Shown here piece by piece: positions 19,438 through 27,279 of a DNA stretch of 64,000 nt. This DNA is from Woeseiaceae bacterium (GTDB taxonomy: Bacteria > Pseudomonadota > Gammaproteobacteria > Steroidobacterales > Woeseiaceae), in NCBI GenBank assembly GCA_021773115.1, contig JAJFKS010000003.1, positions 124,001 through 188,000 on the forward strand. Direction: 5' to 3'. Within the stretch, counting starts at the first letter, position 1; every line of letters starts with the position of its first letter. The position numbers were made by a program, and so were the translations under genes. Under the pieces are notes generated by a model. The model made no database searches. It had not been told where the DNA came from and was given only the letters and a program-made list of their open reading frames with translations.

Positions 19438-19707
19438 TCAGTCTTCATGCACATTGTGCTCACGATCGATGCGGTTCATTCGCCAGGCATAGAAAAATAT
19501 CAACAGGACGAAAATGTAGATCGAACCTTGTTGCGCAAACCAGAAGCCCAACTTGAACCCGCCGATACGAATCGAGTTCAATTCCTCGACAAATAAAACT
19601 CCAAAGCCATAAGAGCAGACAAACCAGATGGCAAGGCAGAAACCGACCAGGCGGAGATTGGCACGCCAGTAGGCCAAACGTTTGTCAGTATTCATTGAGG
19701 TCATCAT
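19438..19707 (-). CDS. DUF4212 small subunit of sodium:solute symporter
   Basis: An 89-residue protein with two hydrophobic helices (about residues 20-42 and 55-74). Conserved features are YWRANLRLVG, the WFVCSYGFGVLF helix and GFWFAQQGSIYIFV followed by 'AWRMNRIDREH', the DUF4212 signature. In this family it always precedes an SSS transporter, as here with 9 nt between genes. Several starts are possible (19707, 19704, 19695); none has a strong ribosome binding site. Confidence 0.88.
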   Translation of the reverse strand: MMTSMNTDKRLAYWRANLRLVGFCLAIWFVCSYGFGVLFVEELNSIRIGGFKLGFWFAQQGSIYIFVLLIFFYAWRMNRIDREHNVHED

Positions 19708-19802
19708 TATTGTTGTGGTGGCTCAATGTAGCAGGGAGTCGCCAGTGACCTCAACGCAAAGCGACGGCCCAATTGACGCTTGACGTGCAGAATAATGCTG
19801 AC

Positions 19803-19833
19803 AAAAAAAAAGCGGCTCCCGTTAAGAAACCGC
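19803..19833 (-). terminator. Rho-independent terminator-like hairpin
   Basis: Read on the minus strand, an 8-bp stem (GCGGTTTC with GGAGCCGC, four G-C pairs at the base then two G-U wobbles) closes a 6-nt loop and is followed directly by nine U residues. It lies about 95 bp upstream of the DUF4212 gene and 270 bp downstream of the FAH-family gene. It could end the FAH transcript or a separate short RNA. Confidence 0.6.
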
Positions 19834-20101
19834 CTTTTCCAAACCTACGTTAGCACGTGGTCCTGGCCCCCTGAATCCCCCGCCAAGTCGTACCTGAAGG
19901 TGTCTTGCATTTTTCGGCGTGGCCACTTGTTGCTGAAAGGCTACGCTTGCTGGAATCAAAATTCGCAGAAAACCCGCAGTTTGTCAATCCTTTAAGTGGG
20001 TTCCAGCTGCATGGCGACCAAACCCGCGTTTTTTGTTGCTCAAATACCACATGTATCACAGGACTGCTTTGCCTGAAAAATCAATGCTTAAGGTCTGCGC
20101 A
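19834..20101 (-). other. Gene-free region; possible short structured RNA
   Basis: No convincing reading frame occurs in 19708-20101. On the minus strand a TTGACA box (19987-19982) is followed only by a weak -10. About 150 nt downstream is the terminator-like hairpin. Between them are nested complementary segments (CGCC/GGCG, CAAG/CTTG, ACCT/AGGT around 19880-19920) and two G5 tracts 5 nt apart. I could not match it to 6S RNA, tmRNA, SRP RNA or RNase P RNA. Confidence 0.3.
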
Positions 20102-20947
20102 TTAAGATTCATCGCGAACCCGATTGCTGAGCACGCCGACACCCGATATGTCGACTTCGACTAAGTCTCCCGCGACCAGCCATTGTGGCGGCGTCCGGGC
20201 TGCGCCAACGCCGCCCGGCGTTCCGGTGGCAATCAGGTCGCCGGGTAACAATTCGGTGAAGCTTGAGCAGTATTCGACCAAGGCCGGAATGTCGAAAACC
20301 AGCTCCGAAATCTGGCCACGCTGCATGACATTGCCGTTGACACGCGTTGTCAGATTGACGGTGGACACGTCGGGAATCTCGTCCTTCGTGACCAGGCAGG
20401 GGCCCGCGGATCCGCTTTGGTCGAAATTTTTGCCGGCAGTAAACTGCATCGTGTGCCGTTGCCAATCGCGCACCGAGCCATCCATAAAACAGCAATAACC
20501 GGCGACGACATCAAACGCATCATTGCGGGCAACATGGCGCGCGCGCTTGCCGATGACAACCGCCAGTTCGCCTTCGAAGTCCAACTGTTCGGAAACCCGC
20601 GGCCGAACGAGGTCTTCGCCCTGCGCGACCAGGCTACCCGGAAAGCGTACGAAGACGACCGGGTAATCCGGAACCGATCGACCCATTTCTTCGATATGCG
20701 GCCGATAGTTGACGCCAACACAAAGAATCTTGTCTGGATTCGGAATGGGTGGCAGGAATCGGATATCGGCAATAGCATGAACTGCGCCACTACGATCATC
20801 GGCCAGTTCGTTCTCAGCCCCAGCCGCAATAACGGACCGCAAATCGGCAAACCGAGCGCGATAATCGGTACCCGGCTCCCGCACATGTTCCGCGTCGAGA
20901 ATGCCGTAGGTGTCGCGATTGGCGACCTTGAAGCTCGCTAGTTCCAT
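20102..20947 (-). CDS. Fumarylacetoacetate hydrolase (FAH) family protein
   Basis: A 281-residue cytoplasmic enzyme. The C-terminal FAH domain (about 70-280) has CVGVNYRPHIEEMG, the metal ligand block DFEGELAVVIGKRARH and 'AGYCCFMDGSVRDWQ'. It also has KNFDQSGSAGPCLVT and LLPGDLIATGTPGGVG. These are the hallmarks of 2-hydroxyhepta-2,4-diene-1,7-dioate isomerase/ureidoglycolate lyase/acylpyruvase-type proteins that cleave or isomerise beta-diketo acids using Mg2+. The exact substrate is open. ATG at 20947 has an AGGAAG site. It is divergent from the amidohydrolase gene. Confidence 0.87.
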   Translation of the reverse strand: MELASFKVANRDTYGILDAEHVREPGTDYRARFADLRSVIAAGAENELADDRSGAVHAIADIRFLPPIPNPDKILCVGVNYRPHIEEMGRSVPDYPVVFVRFPGSLVAQGEDLVRPRVSEQLDFEGELAVVIGKRARHVARNDAFDVVAGYCCFMDGSVRDWQRHTMQFTAGKNFDQSGSAGPCLVTKDEIPDVSTVNLTTRVNGNVMQRGQISELVFDIPALVEYCSSFTELLPGDLIATGTPGGVGAARTPPQWLVAGDLVEVDISGVGVLSNRVRDES

Positions 20948-20995
20948 TCTTTACTTCCTGTCTTACTTTTAAGGTTTGCATGATAAAGTACGCCA

Positions 20996-22660
20996 ATGCT
21001 AACAATAAAACCCCTGAAAACGACGCTCGCCCTCCTGCTTCTTGCTGCGGTCAAAATGGCCGCCGCGGAAACAGCTATGCACAATATCGTCGGTTACACC
21101 TCGAGCAATGACGGCCTGCAGTCGTTCACCGTGCTTGTCTTCGATGATGAAGGTCGAGTCAGTGCAACCGGCGACGACCGACTGTTGCTGGCCTACCCGG
21201 CGGCAAAGCGAATTGATGGCAACGGCAAAACCGTTTTACCCGGCCTTATTGATGCGCATGCCCACGTGCTGAGTCTCGGCCTGTTGAAATCCAACCTGGA
21301 CCTGACCGGCGCGCCGAGCGTTGACGCTGCCGTCGCTTCGATCAAGAACTATGCCGCGTCGAAGCCGGATGCGCGCTGGATTCTTGGGCGCGGCTGGAAC
21401 CAGGTGCTGTGGCCAGTGCAGGAATTTCCGAGAGCGGCCCACATTGATACCGTCGTCAGTGACCGGCCGGTATGGCTTCGGCGCATCGATGGACATGCGG
21501 GTTGGGCGAACAGCGCCGCACTACGCCTTTCTGGTATTGATGACGACACGCCGGACCCTGTCGGCGGCAAAATCGTGCGGGACGACAACGGTCATGCAAC
21601 GGGCGTACTGATCGACCAAGCCATGTCGATGGTCGAATCCCAGGTGCCAGCGATTGACAAGAATGAAATTCGTCTCGCCATTCAGGCGGCTACGGATGCA
21701 CTTCTTGCCGAAGGCATTACCGGCGTCCATGACGCCGGCGTTGACCTGATGAATGCAGAAGTCTATTTATCGATGGCCGACAATCAGGAACTCGACTTGC
21801 GCATTTACGCGATGATCGGCGGCGCAGGCTCAGTCCTTGACGCCATTGCAAAACCGATCGAACATGACGCCCGCGACCGCCTGGAAATCACCTCTGTGAA
21901 AATCTACGCTGATGGCGCCCTGGGCAGTCGCGGTGCCGCGATGATTGAGCCCTACGACGACGATGCCGAGAACCGCGGTCTACCGTTCTGGACACAGGCA
22001 GAACTGGACGAACAGGTCGCCAAGGCCAATAGAATGGGCTTTCAGGTCGGCGTACATGCCATTGGCGACCTCGGTAATCGCATGGTTCTGAACGCGTTTG
22101 AGAAAGCCCAGGGCGGCAAGCCGTCGGCATTGCGCAATCGCGTTGAGCATGCACAAATCATCGCGCTGGAAGACATTCCACGATTTGCCAAACTCGGCGT
22201 AATCGCTTCGATGCAGGCGACGCACGCAACCAGTGACAAGAACATGGCGGAAGATCGGATAGGACCTAAGCGCATACTTGGCAGCTATGCGTGGCGGCGT
22301 CTGCTGGATTCGGGCGCCGTGCTGGCCAACGGTTCCGACTTTCCCGTCGAATTATCGAATCCGTTTCATGGCCTGTATGCCTCGGTCACGCGTCAGGATC
22401 GCGCGGGTGAGCCGGCCGGTGGTTGGTACAAGGACCAGGCGCTAACACGCGCCGAGGCACTGCATTCGTTCACACTGGCTGCCGCGTTTGCAGCACGACA
22501 GGAACACAGGCTCGGCAGTCTCGAGCCGGGAAAATGGGCGGACTTTATTGTCATCGATCGGGATTACTTCACCATTGCCGAATCGGAAATCGACGACATA
22601 CGCGTGCTGCAAACCTGGGTGGCCGGTCAGCTCGCCTTTGAATCCGGCTCGACGCCTTGA
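20996..22660 (+). CDS. Exported amidohydrolase, YtcJ-like
   Basis: A 554-residue protein with a signal peptide (hydrophobic residues 8-20, cleavage near MAAAE). Metal-binding HxH is in LPGLIDAHAHVLSLG (about residues 82-92). Further motifs are GRGWNQVLW, IDGHAGWANS, GVHDAGVD, KIYADGALGSRG, GVHAIGDLGNR and NGSDFPVEL, ending with an EPGKWADFIVID strand. This is the Amidohydro_3 group, whose members hydrolyse N-acyl or cyclic amides; the substrate is unknown. The stop overlaps the next gene by 4 nt (TTGA). Confidence 0.87.
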   Translation: MLTIKPLKTTLALLLLAAVKMAAAETAMHNIVGYTSSNDGLQSFTVLVFDDEGRVSATGDDRLLLAYPAAKRIDGNGKTVLPGLIDAHAHVLSLGLLKSNLDLTGAPSVDAAVASIKNYAASKPDARWILGRGWNQVLWPVQEFPRAAHIDTVVSDRPVWLRRIDGHAGWANSAALRLSGIDDDTPDPVGGKIVRDDNGHATGVLIDQAMSMVESQVPAIDKNEIRLAIQAATDALLAEGITGVHDAGVDLMNAEVYLSMADNQELDLRIYAMIGGAGSVLDAIAKPIEHDARDRLEITSVKIYADGALGSRGAAMIEPYDDDAENRGLPFWTQAELDEQVAKANRMGFQVGVHAIGDLGNRMVLNAFEKAQGGKPSALRNRVEHAQIIALEDIPRFAKLGVIASMQATHATSDKNMAEDRIGPKRILGSYAWRRLLDSGAVLANGSDFPVELSNPFHGLYASVTRQDRAGEPAGGWYKDQALTRAEALHSFTLAAAFAARQEHRLGSLEPGKWADFIVIDRDYFTIAESEIDDIRVLQTWVAGQLAFESGSTP

Positions 22661-23448
22661 TTGTTGAGCAAATCTGGACCGGAAACGCCTACCGGAATTT
22701 CAATTATTTGATTGCGTGCCCGGAGACCGGCGACGCGCTTGCGATTGATCCGCTGGATTTCCAACAATGCCTCGCGGTCGCTGCAGAGCGCGGCTGGTCG
22801 ATCACACAGATCCTGAATACCCACGAACACAGCGACCACATCGGCGGCAACAAAGGCGTCGTCAGGGCAACCGGCGCCAAAATCATTGCGCACAGCAACG
22901 CAGCGGGTCGCATACCGAACATTGATCGCGGCGTGGGCGCCGGGGACGTCATCAAGGTCGGGCATTCAGTCGAACTCGAGTGTCTCGACACGCCCGGGCA
23001 TACCATGAGTCATATCTGCCTGCTGTCGAAAACCGATCAGCCAGCCTTATTCAGTGGCGACACGATGTTTAATGCAGGGGCCGGCAACTGCCACAACGGT
23101 GGCCATCCAGACGAGCTGTTCGATACCTTTGAGCGGCAACTGGCGAAACTGGGCGACGACACGCTGCTATACCCTGGCCATGACTATTTACTGAATAATC
23201 TTGGCTTCACGCTGGACCGCGAACCCGATAATGCGCTGGCTCAGAAAATGATCGAAGATTACAGTGATCAAGACCCCTCGAACGCACTGATAACGACCTT
23301 CGCACAGGAAAAAGAGATCAACATTTTCCTCCGGCTGCAAAATCCCTCGGTCATCGCGAGAATGGCTGAAGACTATCCGGAAGTTGGTGACAACCCGGAT
23401 GCACGAACGGTCTTTCTTAAACTGCGTGAACTCAGGAACAGCTGGTAG
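22657..23448 (+). CDS. Hydroxyacylglutathione hydrolase-like metallo-beta-lactamase protein
   Basis: 263 residues from TTG at 22657, coupled to the amidohydrolase stop. The binuclear metal site is THEHSDHIGG, with further ligands in DTPGHTMSH and FSGDTMF and the distal PGHDYLLNNLGF. The C-terminal helical HAGH_C-like extension (REPDNALAQK...) matches glyoxalase II, which hydrolyses S-D-lactoylglutathione in methylglyoxal detoxification. Overall fit to GloB is good, but many genomes have several paralogues with different thioesters. The end overlaps the convergent kinase gene by 17 nt. Confidence 0.82.
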   Translation: MIVEQIWTGNAYRNFNYLIACPETGDALAIDPLDFQQCLAVAAERGWSITQILNTHEHSDHIGGNKGVVRATGAKIIAHSNAAGRIPNIDRGVGAGDVIKVGHSVELECLDTPGHTMSHICLLSKTDQPALFSGDTMFNAGAGNCHNGGHPDELFDTFERQLAKLGDDTLLYPGHDYLLNNLGFTLDREPDNALAQKMIEDYSDQDPSNALITTFAQEKEINIFLRLQNPSVIARMAEDYPEVGDNPDARTVFLKLRELRNSW

Positions 23449-24238
23449 CCAGGCGCTCCACGACGCTTCGAATTTCCGACTTGGAACTACCGGGTTGACT
23501 GGCCAGCCACAGGCACAGCAACGCAAGATACAGCTTGCGTTGCCTCTCGAGACTCTCGCGCCATCGCTGTCCATCACCATTAAAATAGACATCGAGCAAT
23601 AAGCAGGCTTCGGTATCCGACAATTCGTGATGTTCGACAATGGTCGCGAGGTCGAAAAACGGATCGTTGTCGCAGGCATATTCCCAGTCTATAAAGATGA
23701 TCCCTGGCGTCGTGATTATGTTCTCCGCAACCAGGTCATTGTGACAACAACACAGATTCCGGGGCAGTCGCATGTTCTCTATGACACGCTGGCACTGCTC
23801 AACGACGGCAGCTTGCAGCCCGCTGATCTTCTCAACGTAGCGTTTGGCGGCGACTCGTGCATCAAAGGAACGACCTGTCAGTGGCAGCGCATGAAGTTTT
23901 TTTAGCGCGCTGGCGACGAGTTCAATATTGCCTTTCTTACTCAGGCACTTTCGCGCCCAGGAGGTACCTTCGACATACTCACCAAGATACATTCGTTCAT
24001 CGGTATAAATTACCCTAGGCGCCAAACCAGCTTTTGCTGCTGTATTCTGAACTTGCGCTTCGGCGTGCCGGGTATTCAATATTTCATCTCGTTCCGACAC
24101 GCCCAGTTTGAGCACGGCACGTTTATCGCCCCGGGTCAGCCGATACGTTCGGTTCGTGAATCCTCCACTGAGCCGTTCAATACTTGCCCCTTCCCAGTCC
24201 GGAATGCCCGCGAGAACTTTTTTCGGATCTTGTTCCAT
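23432..24238 (-). CDS. Thiamine kinase-like phosphotransferase (APH/choline kinase fold)
   Basis: A 268-residue kinase. The nucleotide-binding start is LSGGFTNRTYRL; Brenner's catalytic motif is CCCHNDLVAENI; the Mg-binding motif is FIDWEYACDNDPFFDLA. By fold alone it could phosphorylate choline, ethanolamine or thiamine. Its position as the last gene of a TPP-riboswitch operon, abutting the PnuT-type transporter gene, argues for thiamine kinase (ThiK/YcfN role). It would trap imported thiamine as thiamine phosphate. It overlaps the convergent glyoxalase II-like gene by 17 nt. Confidence 0.8.
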   Translation of the reverse strand: MEQDPKKVLAGIPDWEGASIERLSGGFTNRTYRLTRGDKRAVLKLGVSERDEILNTRHAEAQVQNTAAKAGLAPRVIYTDERMYLGEYVEGTSWARKCLSKKGNIELVASALKKLHALPLTGRSFDARVAAKRYVEKISGLQAAVVEQCQRVIENMRLPRNLCCCHNDLVAENIITTPGIIFIDWEYACDNDPFFDLATIVEHHELSDTEACLLLDVYFNGDGQRWRESLERQRKLYLALLCLWLASQPGSSKSEIRSVVERLATSCS

Positions 24239-24844
24239 TTACGCCTCTCTGTCCCGCATCGATTTTGTCCAGGCCACCAAACCGAATGGAATCATGACAA
24301 TGTAAATTACAAACAAAATAGCGGTTAACTCCAGCTCACGCGACCAGTAAATGAATACCGACGCCAAATCAATTGCTAACCAGTACCACCAGTTCTCCAA
24401 CACTTTTCTTGCGACCAGGAATGTTGCCCACACTGCGAACCATGTCGTCATCGAATCGATGTACGGGAATGCTGCATCGCTGTAATTATCCAACGCGGCT
24501 CCCGTTACCGCACCCAGCAGGGCAAGATTCGTGCCCGCCAGCAAATGAATGCGCAACGGCCAGGTAACCACGGGCAGTGTAGACGATTTCGCCGTGCCGG
24601 AGCGCCATACGAGCCAGCCATAGGCGGCCATCGCCAGGTAGAAGCCGTTGAGCACGGCCTCCATGTACAGCTTCGCGCCAACAAACAGGCCGATGTACAT
24701 CGAGGTGCTGATCGCTGCGAATATCCAGCAGACAATGTTCTGGCGAATCGCGAAGACCAGGTAGGCGATTGCCGAGGCGACGGCGATAACTTCGGCCAGC
24801 GACTGCGCCCGCGCCTGATCCAGAACTTCTGTGACCAGACTCAA
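24239..24844 (-). CDS. pnuT: PnuC-family transporter, probably PnuT (thiamine)
   Basis: A 201-residue inner-membrane protein with about seven helices of the PnuC/SWEET-like fold. Typical blocks are VCWIFAAISTSMYIGLFVGAKLYMEA, NGFYLAMAAYGWLVWR, TTWFAVWATFLVARKVLENWWYW and DLASVFIYWSRE. PnuC proteins carry nicotinamide riboside by facilitated diffusion with metabolic trapping; the PnuT branch carries thiamine and pairs with a cytoplasmic thiamine kinase. Location between a YkoF-like gene and the kinase, downstream of a TPP riboswitch, supports PnuT. It overlaps the YkoF-like gene by 4 nt. Confidence 0.87.
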   Translation of the reverse strand: MSLVTEVLDQARAQSLAEVIAVASAIAYLVFAIRQNIVCWIFAAISTSMYIGLFVGAKLYMEAVLNGFYLAMAAYGWLVWRSGTAKSSTLPVVTWPLRIHLLAGTNLALLGAVTGAALDNYSDAAFPYIDSMTTWFAVWATFLVARKVLENWWYWLAIDLASVFIYWSRELELTAILFVIYIVMIPFGLVAWTKSMRDREA

Positions 24845-25086
24845 TTGATCGGATTATTTAAGATCTTGATGGCAAACACGGCTTTCGGTACTCGCTCGAA
24901 TGTCGTACCGATCTCTGTCGTGAGCGCAGCCATGACGACATCGAATTCGCCGCGCAACTGTGTGCTCATGCGATTGCGCTCCACTTCGACACCCTCGCAG
25001 CGCTCCAGGCGAGCAATGATGTCTTTTATCGGTGGAATGAAGTTCTCGTCCAATGGATAGAGACTGATATCAATAGCGACTTGCAT
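24841..25086 (-). CDS. YkoF-like thiamine/HMP-binding small protein
   Basis: 81 residues with the ferredoxin-like alpha/beta pattern of the YkoF/MTH1187 (thiamine-BP) superfamily: MQVAIDISLYPLD strand, FIPPIKDIIARLE helix, VERNRMSTQLRGEFDVVMAAL strand-helix, AVFAIKILN final strand. Bacillus YkoF, a double-domain relative, binds thiamine and its pyrimidine HMP. Here it is a single-domain form placed between the TonB receptor (3 nt downstream of its stop) and PnuT (4-nt overlap). It has no signal peptide, so it should act in the cytoplasm, possibly as a ligand buffer. Confidence 0.8.
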   Translation of the reverse strand: MQVAIDISLYPLDENFIPPIKDIIARLERCEGVEVERNRMSTQLRGEFDVVMAALTTEIGTTFERVPKAVFAIKILNNPIN

Positions 25087-25089
25087 GCC

Positions 25090-27129
25090 TTAAAACCTCC
25101 GTTCAAGAGTGATACCAAGCTGCCGTGGATCGCCGAGACGCGTGTACAGCGTAATCGGAAAATCGGGCGGTTCGTTACCAAAGTAAAAGCCGCGGACTGC
25201 ATACGCTTCGTCGAGCAAGTTGCGCGCCCAAACGGACAGTTGCCAGCTTTCGTTTTCAAAACCAATTCGTGCATTCAGCAATTGATACGCACGTGATTTT
25301 TGATCGTGACTCACGTCAAAATAGAATTCGTCCTTGGCCGTCGCGTCCAGCCTCGCGAAGTAGCCTTCAGGATGTCGAAACACGAGACCCGCCGCGACCG
25401 TAAATCGCGGCGCGTGTGCTTGCCCGCGGCCGCTATCAAGCGATGCGTCGAGCAGGCCGACGCTGCTGTAGACCTCCCACTGTTCTGAAACGAAAAACCG
25501 TAGGTCTGCATCTACGCCAAGCGTCTCGCCGCGATCGCTATTGTCTGTGAAAAACACGAACGAGGCCGGGTCACCGGGAATCAGTTGCGTCGACGTGCGA
25601 ACCTGCTGGTCGTCACGCCGATTGTGAAAAAGCGATGCATTGAGCTGCAACCGCTGTTCCAGCAAGGCGGCTCTTAAACCCAGTTCGAGTGTCCACATGG
25701 CTTCTGTATCGAAGTTTCGCTTTCCGGGTGGTACAGGACCGAGGTTGAAGCCACCGGCTTTGTATCCCCTGGAGAGACTCAGGTAAGCGTTGTGGACGTC
25801 GCTAAACGCGTGACTGAGACTGATTTCTCCACCCCACATCGACTCGGATGGCGAGGCGGTCAGCGCGGCTGTATCGCTGTAGTCTGTCGTCCGGTGTTCC
25901 AGCCGCAGCCCGGAGGATAGTGTCGTCGCATCGCCAATCGATAAATTGTACTGGCCAAAGACAGCAATATTGGTCGCTTGGTAGTCGCTGCCGAAACGAT
26001 CATTGAGACTATCGGTGAAGCCGGAAAATGGGTCGTAGTAGTCACCGAGATTCAGCGTCAGGATTTCATCCTGCAATCGCATGGCATACACACCCGCCAG
26101 CCAGCGATCATTGCCCATGCGAATTTCCTGGCTGACGGTGTCGCGTTCGCGGTAGCTCAACGATTCGAAGTCGTATGTCACAGGAGCCCAGCTATCGCTA
26201 TTGCCCCAGTCTGCATCGAAATTGAAGTCGATATTCGAGCTTGCAAAGGAGCTGATTGAGGTCAGCGTCAATGCGTTCTGCAAAATCCAGTCGATACGCA
26301 CAGAGCTGCCAATACTTTCCTGCGCGTCACGCCCCGGTTTATCTGACAGTACGGTGTAGCTGTTATCGATCGCGAAAGCGTCGTAGCCGTTATCGATGTT
26401 CGAGTACATCACCGCGAGCTTTGCCGTGAATGAATCCGATGGCTCAAATAGCAGGCCTGCGCGCAGGGCCAACTCGTCACGGGCGTTGCTATCGTTCCGA
26501 GCCAGGTAGGAATTGTCACGAAATCCGTTGCTGGTGTATTGCTGAGCGCTTATACGGAAAGTCGTAGCCTCACTATCACCAATCGCTCCGCCCAATGCGG
26601 CGCCGATCGACAAAGCGTCATCTTCGCCTGCGGTAATTTCAAAGCGACCATCGCGTTCGGCCGACGGTGAAGTTGAGCGTACATAGATCAAGCCACCCAA
26701 TGCGTTGGCGCCGTAACGACTGCCTTGTGGCCCGCGCAGTACTTCAATGGATTCGACGTCGAAAAGCGTCGCGACACTAGCAATGCCACTAAAGTCGATG
26801 TCATCAATCAGGAATCCAATCGATGGATTCGGTGCGCCCTGGTATTGCTCCAGTTCGCCGACACCGCGAATCTGAAAATACTTCGCTCGATGACCATCCC
26901 CGGACCAATTCATGTTTGGCACGATATTGACCAGTTCTTCGAAGTGTTGAACCGCGACGTCATTGACGAAACCGGCGTCCAGTACACTGACGCTAAACGG
27001 CACCTCTATTAATGACCGCTCGCGAAAGTCGGCGGTAACGATGATTTCGTCGATAATATCGGACGCGTTGGCGTGCGCCGACGCAAAGAGCGATACGGCA
27101 ATAAGCCACGGTTTGAAACGAGTAGACAT
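25090..27129 (-). CDS. TonB-dependent receptor, probably for thiamine
   Basis: A 679-residue outer-membrane receptor. Signal peptide of about 22 residues (AVSLFASAHANAS), TonB-box-like DEIIVTADFRE, plug with FEELVNIVPNMNWSG and VLRGPQGSRYGANALGGLIYV, then a beta-barrel ending with ITLERRF. The carboxy-terminal Phe is the usual BAM signal. It is the first gene after a TPP riboswitch and leads the thiamine operon, so thiamine or a derivative is the expected ligand (the predicted Omr1 role). ATG at 27129 has an AAGGGAA site that is part of the riboswitch 3' side. Confidence 0.9.
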   Translation of the reverse strand: MSTRFKPWLIAVSLFASAHANASDIIDEIIVTADFRERSLIEVPFSVSVLDAGFVNDVAVQHFEELVNIVPNMNWSGDGHRAKYFQIRGVGELEQYQGAPNPSIGFLIDDIDFSGIASVATLFDVESIEVLRGPQGSRYGANALGGLIYVRSTSPSAERDGRFEITAGEDDALSIGAALGGAIGDSEATTFRISAQQYTSNGFRDNSYLARNDSNARDELALRAGLLFEPSDSFTAKLAVMYSNIDNGYDAFAIDNSYTVLSDKPGRDAQESIGSSVRIDWILQNALTLTSISSFASSNIDFNFDADWGNSDSWAPVTYDFESLSYRERDTVSQEIRMGNDRWLAGVYAMRLQDEILTLNLGDYYDPFSGFTDSLNDRFGSDYQATNIAVFGQYNLSIGDATTLSSGLRLEHRTTDYSDTAALTASPSESMWGGEISLSHAFSDVHNAYLSLSRGYKAGGFNLGPVPPGKRNFDTEAMWTLELGLRAALLEQRLQLNASLFHNRRDDQQVRTSTQLIPGDPASFVFFTDNSDRGETLGVDADLRFFVSEQWEVYSSVGLLDASLDSGRGQAHAPRFTVAAGLVFRHPEGYFARLDATAKDEFYFDVSHDQKSRAYQLLNARIGFENESWQLSVWARNLLDEAYAVRGFYFGNEPPDFPITLYTRLGDPRQLGITLERRF

Positions 27130-27132
27130 GAT

Positions 27133-27236
27133 TCCCTTCCTACGCCGGCATTACCCGGTTCAGGTTCTAAGGGTTCCCGAGTTGCCAGACTGTCCGGCAA
27201 ATCACTGAATCTCAGGCCATGACGGCCACCCCTGTG
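27133..27236 (-). promoter_or_regulatory. TPP riboswitch (THI element)
   Basis: On the minus strand the region carries the conserved THI-box parts in order: GGGGTGGCC, then GGCCTGAGATT, a variable stem (TTGCCGGACAGTCTGGCAA), then GAACCCTTAGAACCTGAACC and GGGTAATGCCGGCGTAGGAAGG. The last block runs into the ribosome binding site of the receptor gene, so TPP binding probably hides the site and blocks translation. This links the four-gene operon to thiamine. Confidence 0.95.
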
Positions 27237-27279
27237 AAGAACGGGATGATAACAGAGTTGTGGCGGCGGCGCGGCGCTT

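Noticed and set aside
19834..20101. 6S RNA, tmRNA, SRP RNA or RNase P RNA gene
   Set aside because: A CCCCTGAA stretch on the plus strand recalls 6S RNA, but the complementary ends and the central bubble could not be found. No tag-peptide frame, CCA end or SRP/RNase P core motifs occur.
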